A stretch of DNA of 64,000 nucleotides from Alteromonas sp. BL110 (GTDB lineage Bacteria > Pseudomonadota > Gammaproteobacteria > Enterobacterales > Alteromonadaceae), in NCBI RefSeq assembly GCF_003443615.1, contig NZ_CP031967.1, positions 3,472,001 to 3,536,000 on the forward strand, read 5' to 3'. Below are positions 58,359 to 64,000 of the stretch, in pieces; the first letter of the stretch is position 1, and every line of letters begins with the position of its first letter. The translations under genes and the position numbers were made by a program. The notes under the pieces were generated by a model. That model was not told the origin of the DNA. It was given only the letters and a program-made list of their open reading frames with translations, and searched no databases.

Positions 58359-60128
58359 TTAATCAGTAGGTTGGCCGTCTTGCGCTGTTTGGCCATTTAG
58401 GTTTCCTGGTGCGGCCACAACCGGCTTAGGCTTAACTGCGCCTGCTTTAGCCAAAATATCGCTGTTGCCGGTAACTAAGTCTGCTAAAGAGCCTTTGTCA
58501 GCATCGACTAAACCCACTTCACGCAGCATAGAATCTACCAGGGGCGCGTTAGCACGGTAATTTAGCGCTGCCTGTGTTACTTGCTCAGCTAAGCCGTTGC
58601 CCGAGGTTGCAAGGGTATGCTCACCATTAGCGCTGCTACCTTGACCGTATCCTTGAAGAATTTTAATACCTTCAATGTTTTCAAGAGGCTTAACCGCTTG
58701 CTCGACAAGTTCAGGTAATATCTTAAGCATAGCTAGGGCTTTTTGTAGCTCAATTTGTTCGGTCTTAAGCGTATTCTCAGCTTCGTAAAGGGCTTGTTTA
58801 CCTTGCGCTTCTACCGCAAGCACTTTCTCGTCAGCGTCGGCTTGCAGCATTTTAGCATCGGCTGCAGCTTTGGCTTCCGTAAGAATAGCGGCAGCAGAGT
58901 TTTCAGCCGCTTCTTTCTTAGCCTGTGCTTCAACGGTAATACCTACAGCTTCACGCTCCGCCTCTTTACGAGCATCGATAACTTCAATTTGTTTCTTACG
59001 CTCAGCTTCTGCTACCGATTTAGCGGTAAGTACTGCTTCTTCTTTTTCCACTTTTTGCTTTTCAGCTTCCGCAGCTTTAGCGCGTGCAGCAGACTCTTCT
59101 TCCGACTTGGTAGCAACAGCAATTTGCTTCACTTGCTCTGAAACTTCAACTTCTTGCTGCTGACGAATACGCGCTTGTTCTAACGCTTGACGTTTAGCAA
59201 TTTCCTGCGTTTCTATCTCACGAGATTTCTCAATTTCTGCCGCTTCGATAGCACGGTTTTTAGCAATCTCTGCTTCGCGCTCTTCACGTTCTTTCATTTC
59301 TCGTTGCTTAGCAATTTCAGCTTTTTGCTCTTGGCGTTTAAACGCAAGTACCTGCTCTTGCGCAAGGCGCGCTTCTTCTTCATCGCGTTTTACGTCTAAA
59401 GATTGCTTTTCGGCGGCTAGGTTACGCTGCTCAATAAAAATACGGTTTTCCTGCTGAATGTCGTTCGTTTCTTTGCGCTTTTCTTCGATAATTTTAGTCA
59501 ATCGAGCGCGACCTTCTGCATCGAATGCATTGTTTTCGTTAAAGAACTGCAGATCTGTCTGGTCGAATCCAGTTAAGCTCACTGACTCAAGTTCTAAACC
59601 GTTTTTCTCAAGGTCGTTAGCCACACTCTGCTGAACTTTCTGTACAAAATCCGCGCGCTGCTCGTGCATCTCAGTCATACTCATTTCAGCGGCTACGGCA
59701 CGTAGTACGTCAACAAACTTCGACTCCATTAATTTTTTAACTTCTTCAGCGCGGGTGGTGCGAGTACCTAGGGTTTGCGCGGCCATTGAAATGCCGTTAG
59801 CGTTCGGCGCAACACGCAAATAGAAGTCGGCTTTTACATCCACACGCATACGATCTTTGGTGATCAGTGCGTCTTTTTGAATTTTTTCTACTTCTATACG
59901 AAGGGTATTCATGTTCACCGGAATAATTTCATGAACAACAGGCAGAACTAAAGCGCCGCCGTCCTTGATCACTTTCTCGCCGCCTAGACCGGTTCTTACG
60001 AACGCAGTTTCTTTAGTCGCGCGGGTGTAGAGTTTGGCAAAAATAAGGCCAATAACGATAAGCCCTACAACAATAGCACCGGCAACAAAGAGTATTGACG
60101 GCAAGCTAGATGGTTGAATTGTATCCAT
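58359..60128 (-). CDS. yqiK: Flotillin-family protein YqiK
   Basis: A 589-residue inner-membrane scaffold protein: one membrane span at about 10-30 (SILFVAGAIVVGLIVIGLIFAKL), an SPFH/Band 7 domain (about 35-215, KVIKDGGALVLPVVHEIIPVNMNTLRIEVEK), a long Glu/Ala/Lys coiled coil (about 220-430) with REREEREAEIAK-like heptads, and a C-terminal flotillin region. It likely organises membrane microdomains. It follows yqiJ by 18 bp; the yqiJ-yqiK pair is conserved in E. coli. Start ATG at 60128. Confidence 0.92.
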   Translation of the reverse strand: MDTIQPSSLPSILFVAGAIVVGLIVIGLIFAKLYTRATKETAFVRTGLGGEKVIKDGGALVLPVVHEIIPVNMNTLRIEVEKIQKDALITKDRMRVDVKADFYLRVAPNANGISMAAQTLGTRTTRAEEVKKLMESKFVDVLRAVAAEMSMTEMHEQRADFVQKVQQSVANDLEKNGLELESVSLTGFDQTDLQFFNENNAFDAEGRARLTKIIEEKRKETNDIQQENRIFIEQRNLAAEKQSLDVKRDEEEARLAQEQVLAFKRQEQKAEIAKQREMKEREEREAEIAKNRAIEAAEIEKSREIETQEIAKRQALEQARIRQQQEVEVSEQVKQIAVATKSEEESAARAKAAEAEKQKVEKEEAVLTAKSVAEAERKKQIEVIDARKEAEREAVGITVEAQAKKEAAENSAAAILTEAKAAADAKMLQADADEKVLAVEAQGKQALYEAENTLKTEQIELQKALAMLKILPELVEQAVKPLENIEGIKILQGYGQGSSANGEHTLATSGNGLAEQVTQAALNYRANAPLVDSMLREVGLVDADKGSLADLVTGNSDILAKAGAVKPKPVVAAPGNLNGQTAQDGQPTD

Positions 60129-60146
60129 ACTTTTATCTCTTTTAGG

Positions 60147-60761
60147 TTATAGGTAGCGGGTTGCTAACCAGCTGTGTTGGTTTTTCTGAACTAAAATGAC
60201 GCGCTCTCCCTGTGCAAACAATTCTTCATCTTCGAATGGTTCAACTAACACAAAATGAGGCTGAGAATAATGATCGGTAAATTTTGCTTCTGCTGGATTC
60301 CCCCGGCTTGCTTTGCCAATAGTGATTTCCGCCACGGACCCAATAAAATCTTCGCTATTGACCGCACTAGACTCGACGCTTGGTAACACGCTCGCGATAA
60401 TTTTTACGGTTTTAGCTGTAACAAGCAGTCCAGTAATAAGGGCGAGAGGAACAGCTATGGCGGCAGGCAAGATAATGCTAAATATGCTGGCTGTTAGACC
60501 ATTAAGCATTAGGCCAGCAAGCCCAAATAAAGTCAGCAGTACAACTAGGTATATGAGGAAAGGGACTTTATTGATATTTAACCAGTTGGCTAACGACGTA
60601 CTTAAAAAGCCTTCGCCATCTACTTCAGCAAAGTCGTCGCCAAGCCCCAAAAAGCTTGCACCGAAAATAGTACTTATAAGTTCTAATATGAAAACAAAAA
60701 ATACGGCTATGAGCGCAATGCTAAACCAGAAATTTGCGGGAGAAAGAAGAACATCTGTCAT
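60147..60761 (-). CDS. yqiJ: NfeD-like OB-fold membrane protein YqiJ
   Basis: A 204-residue protein with three to four membrane helices (about 10-32, 65-85, 90-110) and a C-terminal OB-fold of the NfeD type (about 140-204, SVAEITIGKASRGNPAEAKFTD to LVEPFEDEELFAQGERVILVQK). NfeD-like proteins are co-encoded with flotillins and act with them in the membrane. It is the first gene of the yqiJ-yqiK pair, 18 bp from the flotillin start. Confidence 0.88.
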   Translation of the reverse strand: MTDVLLSPANFWFSIALIAVFFVFILELISTIFGASFLGLGDDFAEVDGEGFLSTSLANWLNINKVPFLIYLVVLLTLFGLAGLMLNGLTASIFSIILPAAIAVPLALITGLLVTAKTVKIIASVLPSVESSAVNSEDFIGSVAEITIGKASRGNPAEAKFTDHYSQPHFVLVEPFEDEELFAQGERVILVQKNQHSWLATRYL

Positions 60762-61066
60762 TTACACCGTCCATGATGACTAACTTGCTTTTGTTCTTTA
60801 TACCACAGAACAAAAATTAAGCCAGTGCGCAACGCATGTACTTTGGGCTAGTTTGTAAAAAATGATGTTTGGTAAGACGTCAACGCTGCTTAGTTATGCT
60901 GAAAAGAGGGGGAGGGGTAATTGCATAGTACCGAACATAATAGTACCGAACATAAAAGTACCGAAAACAAAAAACTTATTAGCTAAAAAATAGAGTCATA
61001 ATGGTTAGACAGAGGTAAAGCTATAATTTATTTACTAACATTGTGAATTCGTTTGAAAACCGAGTA
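60762..61066. other. 305-bp intergenic region between yqiJ and lpxH
   Basis: Holds the yqiJ promoter region (yqiJ starts at 60761 on the minus strand) and the downstream end of lpxH. Its only notable content is a three-copy 15-bp repeat at 60926-60970. No gene and no clear terminator for lpxH are seen. Confidence 0.5.
60926..60970. repeat. Three tandem 15-bp repeats
   Basis: The unit TAGTACCGAACATAA occurs exactly at 60926-60940 and 60941-60955, and with changes (AAGTACCGAAAACAA) at 60956-60970. It lies about 165 bp upstream of yqiJ and downstream of lpxH. Confidence 0.9.
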
Positions 61067-61792
61067 TCAATTGAAGTTATGTTGCTGCAGCATTACGTCG
61101 TTTTCTGTAATCTTTAAAACACTCCCTTGGTCGTACCAATCACCTAGTACGATGCGAGTCGCAGGTTTACCGTTTGCTGTAAGGTTATGAATGTTTGGTC
61201 TATGTGTGTGGCCATGGATCATGCGCTGCACGCCCCATTTTTCCATCACTTTTACCACTTCTTCAGGGGTAACATCCATGATGTCTGGTTTAAGGTTTTG
61301 TTGCTTAGCCTTACTTTCCTTACGGCCGTTATCGGCAACACGCTGTCGATACCATAGAGGAAGGGCAAGCATTAACCGAGGCCACCACCAACCGCGCGAT
61401 TTCTTGCGAAACTTTTGATAGGCAACATCACGAGTACATAACTCGTCACCATGGGTCAGTAGGGTAGGTGTACCGTATAGGTCTACGACCTCTTGTTCGT
61501 TTAACAGTGTCATACCGGCTTTCGATAACCACTTTTCTCGTATAGCGAAATCGCGATTGCCGTGAATAAAGTAAATAGGGCAGTGCTGACTCACTTCTTT
61601 GAAGGCCGATGCAATAGCGGTGTTAAATGGGGTAATGTTGTCGTCGCCAATCCATACTTCAAATAAGTCTCCAAGAACATATAGAGCATCGGCGTTAATG
61701 GCGTCTTCTTTTAAGAAGCGCATTAAGCATTCGGTGATATCTGGGCGGTCTGCACTTAGATGTAAATCAGCAATGAAGTAGGTGAACGACAT
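61067..61792 (-). CDS. lpxH: UDP-2,3-diacylglucosamine diphosphatase LpxH
   Basis: A 241-residue calcineurin-like phosphoesterase of lipid A synthesis that makes lipid X on the cytoplasmic side of the inner membrane. Metal-binding motifs are ADLHLSADRPDIT, LGDLFEVWIGDD, HGNRDFAI, THGDELCTRD and HGHTHRPNIH, as in E. coli LpxH (240 residues). It lies after ppiB on the same strand but a terminator hairpin separates them. lpxH-ppiB-cysS proximity is conserved. Confidence 0.96.
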   Translation of the reverse strand: MSFTYFIADLHLSADRPDITECLMRFLKEDAINADALYVLGDLFEVWIGDDNITPFNTAIASAFKEVSQHCPIYFIHGNRDFAIREKWLSKAGMTLLNEQEVVDLYGTPTLLTHGDELCTRDVAYQKFRKKSRGWWWPRLMLALPLWYRQRVADNGRKESKAKQQNLKPDIMDVTPEEVVKVMEKWGVQRMIHGHTHRPNIHNLTANGKPATRIVLGDWYDQGSVLKITENDVMLQQHNFN

Positions 61793-61812
61793 AAATCTTC
61801 TTAAGTGTGGTC

Positions 61813-61844
61813 TTAAAAAGCCGCGTTAACGTTCACGCGGCTTT
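61813..61844 (-). terminator. Terminator between ppiB and lpxH
   Basis: AAAGCCGCG (61817-61825) pairs with CGCGGCTTT (61836-61844), 10 bp with the adjacent T-A; on the minus strand it is followed by TTTTAAGA. It ends the ppiB transcript before lpxH. Confidence 0.85.
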
Positions 61845-61928
61845 AATGTAGCTAAAGGCTTGTTTTGAAAAGCATTCCAGCCAAGCCAAAATTTAGCCAG
61901 TTGTTTTAACAGTTATCTAAGCCGTTAC

Positions 61929-62420
61929 TTATGCCACAACTGCTTTTTCAATGATCACTGGCTCAACAGGTACATCCTGATGGTAGCCGTTGTTACCGGT
62001 TTTAACCGCTTTGATCTTCTCTACCACGTCCATACCTTCAACCACTTTACCGAACGCGCAGTAGCCCCAACCATTTACAGACTTACTAGTGTGGTTAAGG
62101 AAGTCGTTGTTGTTCACGTTAATGAAGAATTGTGCGGTAGCTGAGTGTGGGTCTTGAGTACGCGCCATCGCGATGGTACCTACTTCATTCGCAACACCGT
62201 TGTCAGCTTCGTTTTCGATAGGCTCTTTAGTATCTTTCTGTTCCATATCAGGCGTAAAACCGCCACCTTGGACCATAAAGTTGTTAATTACACGGTGAAA
62301 GATAGTGTTGTCGAAAAAGCCGTCTTCTACGTAAGAAAGGAAGTTAGCTACTGTTTTAGGTGCTTTATCTTCAAAAAGCTCTAAGGTGATGTCACCGAAA
62401 TTTGTTTTTAACTTAACCAT
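61929..62420 (-). CDS. ppiB: Cytoplasmic peptidyl-prolyl cis-trans isomerase B
   Basis: A 163-residue cyclophilin without a signal peptide. [40 protein letters not shown] and [20 protein letters not shown] contain the active-site Arg, Phe, Gln and Trp-region residues. It catalyses proline isomerisation in folding proteins; E. coli PpiB is 164 residues. It is divergent from cysS as in E. coli, with 184 bp between starts. Confidence 0.96.
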   Translation of the reverse strand: MVKLKTNFGDITLELFEDKAPKTVANFLSYVEDGFFDNTIFHRVINNFMVQGGGFTPDMEQKDTKEPIENEADNGVANEVGTIAMARTQDPHSATAQFFINVNNNDFLNHTSKSVNGWGYCAFGKVVEGMDVVEKIKAVKTGNNGYHQDVPVEPVIIEKAVVA

Positions 62421-62604
62421 TGTGGTTTGTCCTGTGTGTTAGCGTATATGCAAAGTGGGGGCATTTTAGCGCAAAACGAGTCGATAGCGCAAAGAGACGG
62501 TTATGGCAAATGGCGGCAATATCGCTGCAAAAGGCTTGTACCATTTAAATCGTGACAGTGCTAAACTTTGCGCCCCAAAATTATGACAAATAGGAAATAT
62601 AGAC

Positions 62605-63987
62605 ATGCTACATCTTTACAATACCCGAACCCGTGAAAAAGCGAAGTTTGTTCCGCTTCAAGAAGGGAAAGTGGGTTTGTATGTGTGTGGTATAACCGTT
62701 TATGACCTAAGTCATATGGGGCACGCCCGTACCTACCTAAGTTTCGATGTTTTAGTACGCTACTTGCGTCATCTTGGTTTAGAAGTGAAGTACGTGCGTA
62801 ATATTACGGATATCGACGATAAGATTATCGCTCGCGCTAATGAAAATGGTGAAAGTTTTGAAGCGTTAACTGCACGTACTATCGCCATGATGCACGAAGA
62901 CTTTGCGGCGATTAACTTACTAGAACCAGATGTTGAGCCAACAGTAAGTGGTCATATGGATGAGATCATTGAAATCATCCAGCGTCTAATGGACAAAGGC
63001 TATGCCTATCAAGCTAAAAGCGGCGATGTACTATTCGACGTAAGCAAGTATGAAGATTACGGTAAGTTAAGCAAACAAGACTTAGATCAGCTTAAAGCTG
63101 GTGCCCGGGTTGAAGTAGCGGCAGGTAAAGACGACCCGCTAGATTTCGTATTGTGGAAAACCACCAAACCTGGTGAGCCAGCATGGCAGTCACCATGGGG
63201 CGAAGGCCGTCCGGGTTGGCATATTGAGTGTTCTGCTATGAACCACAAGCACCTTGGTGCGCACTTTGATATTCATGGCGGAGGTTCAGATTTAACTTTC
63301 CCACACCATGAAAACGAAGTGGCTCAGTCGTGCTGCGCTTATGACACACCTTACGTAAACGTGTGGATGCACGCAGGTATGGTTCAAGTTAATGATGAAA
63401 AGATGTCTAAGTCATTAGGCAACTTCTTCACCTTGCGTGATGTGCTCAAAGAGCACGATTCAGAAACTTTGCGTTTCTTCTTGATGTCGGCCCATTACCG
63501 TAGCCAGTTAAGTTATTCGCAAGACAACATCACTCAAGCAAAAGCAGCGTTAGAGCGCTTGTACACTGCGCTGCGTGGTGTTGTAGTAGATGAGAGTACA
63601 GACCTTAGCTACGGTGGCTATCTAGCGCGTTTCGAAGCAGCTATGAATGATGACTTAAACGTGCCTGAAGCCTTTTCGGTGTTATTCGACGTGGCGCGTG
63701 AGCTTAACCGCCAAAAAGATAACGCTGAAGAAGCGGGCAAACTGGCTGCTGTTCTTAAAGGCCTTGGCGCAATTTTGGGTATGCTTCAAAGTGACCCAGA
63801 CACCTTCTTAAAAGGCGGTGAAGGCAATGACGACGAAGCAGCAGAGATTGAAGCGTTAATTAAACAGCGCAACGATGCTCGTGCAGCGAAAGACTGGGCA
63901 GCCGCAGATGCTGCACGTGATGCATTAAATGCGAAAGGTGTAGTGCTAGAAGATGGCCCAAGCGGCACGACGTGGCGAAAAGCGTAG
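62605..63987 (+). CDS. cysS: Cysteine--tRNA ligase
   Basis: A 460-residue class I aminoacyl-tRNA synthetase that charges tRNA-Cys. It shows [18 protein letters not shown] with the zinc-ligand Cys and the HIGH-type motif HMGH, further zinc ligands in [15 protein letters not shown] and HHENEVAQS, and the KMSKS motif in [13 protein letters not shown]. coli CysS is 461 residues. The stop is 13 bp from the right edge of the window, so the gene is complete. Confidence 0.97.
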   Translation: MLHLYNTRTREKAKFVPLQEGKVGLYVCGITVYDLSHMGHARTYLSFDVLVRYLRHLGLEVKYVRNITDIDDKIIARANENGESFEALTARTIAMMHEDFAAINLLEPDVEPTVSGHMDEIIEIIQRLMDKGYAYQAKSGDVLFDVSKYEDYGKLSKQDLDQLKAGARVEVAAGKDDPLDFVLWKTTKPGEPAWQSPWGEGRPGWHIECSAMNHKHLGAHFDIHGGGSDLTFPHHENEVAQSCCAYDTPYVNVWMHAGMVQVNDEKMSKSLGNFFTLRDVLKEHDSETLRFFLMSAHYRSQLSYSQDNITQAKAALERLYTALRGVVVDESTDLSYGGYLARFEAAMNDDLNVPEAFSVLFDVARELNRQKDNAEEAGKLAAVLKGLGAILGMLQSDPDTFLKGGEGNDDEAAEIEALIKQRNDARAAKDWAAADAARDALNAKGVVLEDGPSGTTWRKA

Positions 63988-64000
63988 CTAGCCGGAATCG

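Overview
This window looks like a chromosomal segment of a marine gammaproteobacterium of the Alteromonas type. The pointers are moderate GC, the backbone order mnmC / fabB / pdxB / asd / fimV / truA / accD / folC / dedD / cvpA / purF, the divergent cysS versus ppiB-lpxH block, and families common in Alteromonadales (FlgO-type lipoproteins, a PEP-CTERM protein, a very acidic FimV/HubP). Taxonomy is inferred from gene content only. I saw no rRNA, tRNA, CRISPR array, insertion sequence or prophage.

Layout. 0-10.4 kb: end of a short-chain fatty-acid transporter gene, a ModF-like double ABC ATPase, an SDR and acetyltransferase, an L,D-transpeptidase next to an M15-type peptidase with a dockerin-like calcium loop, a quinone-oxidoreductase-like enzyme, a MerR regulator divergent from a DUF2938 membrane protein (perfect MerR-type operator), then small GNAT and VOC proteins. 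10.7-12.9 kb: three tandem FlgO-family lipoproteins. 13-19.8 kb: mnmC coupled to a periplasmic Kelch protein, then an AMP-dependent acyl-CoA ligase and fabB.

19.8-26.3 kb is an accessory block that splits the fabB-pdxB neighbourhood. It holds yefM-yoeB and parDE-like toxin-antitoxin pairs with visible operators, a long hairpin, an attC-reminiscent inverted repeat, a beta-lactamase-fold lipoprotein, a Pr6Pr-like membrane protein, an alpha/beta hydrolase and a Crp/Fnr regulator. 26.3-41 kb is the conserved housekeeping run for PLP synthesis, aspartate-family amino acids, polar organisation, tRNA pseudouridylation, malonyl-CoA, folate, cell division and purines. 41-47 kb: YIP1, miaE, acpH, an S10 carboxypeptidase, a PEP-CTERM protein and an IalB-like protein. 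47-56 kb is rich in redox and electrophile functions: LysR + oxidoreductase, large catalase, stress SDR, ferritin-like protein, peroxiredoxin-like protein, and acuI divergent from an HxlR regulator. 56-64 kb: sucrose phosphorylase with a distant LacI-type palindrome, a tiny Cys-rich oxidoreductase-like protein, the yqiJ-yqiK (NfeD/flotillin) pair, lpxH, ppiB and cysS.

I did not find an obviously new multi-gene defence or mobile system. The best candidates for unusual biology are the triple FlgO cassette, the dockerin-like insertion in the M15 peptidase, the expanding acidic repeats in FimV, and the unexplained hairpins bracketing yefM-yoeB.
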